DNA from: a virus
IMG/VR virus record: IMGVR_UViG_3300034523_000188
Span: 1-31,053 of that record
DNA length: 31,053 nucleotides
Direction: 5' to 3' (one strand)
Position 1 is the first letter of the stretch. The number at the start of each line of letters is the position of its first letter. The notes beneath the pieces are model-generated. The model had not been told where the DNA came from. It ran no database searches and saw nothing but the letters and a program-made list of their open reading frames with translations. A program made the position numbers and the translations under genes. Shown one piece after another: positions 30,979 to 31,053 of this stretch.

Positions 30979-31007
30979 AAAAGCCTCGACGAATGTCGGG
31001 GCTTTTT
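30979..31007 (+). terminator. Original host tRNA terminator, now at the right end
   Basis: AAAAGCC-T-CGAC / GTCG-G-GGCTTTT around a GAAT loop, followed by a T-run. It lies 6 bases after attR. It was presumably the terminator of the tRNA-Thr transcript before integration. The left end has a phage-derived equivalent at 133-155. Confidence 0.8.
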
Positions 31008-31053
31008 CGTTTCCGCTCCTGCGACACATTGTCCGCCCTCTCCACTTCTTGTT

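Noticed and set aside
30724-31029. 101-codon minus-strand frame with GTRNRTRDLLITS
   Set aside because: This peptide is the well-known false translation of a tRNA 3' end; the frame crosses attR and the host terminator.

Overview
The window holds a complete, apparently intact temperate myophage prophage of about 30.9 kb. It sits in a tRNA-Thr(TGT) gene of a high-GC gammaproteobacterium, most likely Pseudomonas. The evidence for Pseudomonas is the tRNA sequence, the GC-rich codon use, an RsmA/CsrA-type gene and Pseudomonas-like phage proteins; the species cannot be named from sequence alone. The element is bounded by a 47-bp perfect direct repeat (81-127 and 30927-30973) that starts inside the anticodon arm and runs to the CCA end, so the tRNA stays whole at the left edge.

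Left to right: (1) a leftward lysogeny operon, with two paralogous small HTH repressors, a tyrosine integrase and a single-span membrane protein of unknown role; (2) a divergent control region with two identical 18-bp operator-like repeats, then a rightward early operon starting with a Cox-like protein and an 896-aa primase/helicase; (3) a 478-bp stretch packed with CCTTCCA/TGGAAGG heptamers, a candidate replication origin or regulator array; (4) a second early operon of small genes including a phage-borne CsrA and a double ribbon-helix-helix protein, closed by a strong terminator; (5) a small orphan gene convergent with an Ogr/Delta-like late activator; (6) P2-type capsid genes, with portal and large terminase leftward and scaffold/protease, capsid, small terminase and head completion rightward; (7) tail and lysis genes in an order that recalls HP1/K139-type phages (sheath, tube, TraR-like protein, holin, SAR-type lysozyme, Rz/Rz1, E/E' frameshift chaperones, tape measure, baseplate, tail fibre, fibre assembly, hub, spike); (8) a visibly AT-rich cargo island with its own leftward promoter, encoding a membrane protein and a DUF2971 protein; (9) the right attachment arm.

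The repressors hold lysogeny at the divergent operators. Integrase and Cox set the direction of recombination at arm sites (GTCCAC pairs on both sides). The primase drives replication, and the Ogr-like protein presumably activates late operons from the divergent region around 11103-11260. The best candidates for undescribed biology are the DUF2971/membrane-protein pair (possible prophage-borne defence), the membrane protein tied to the integrase operon, the heptamer array, and the phage CsrA.
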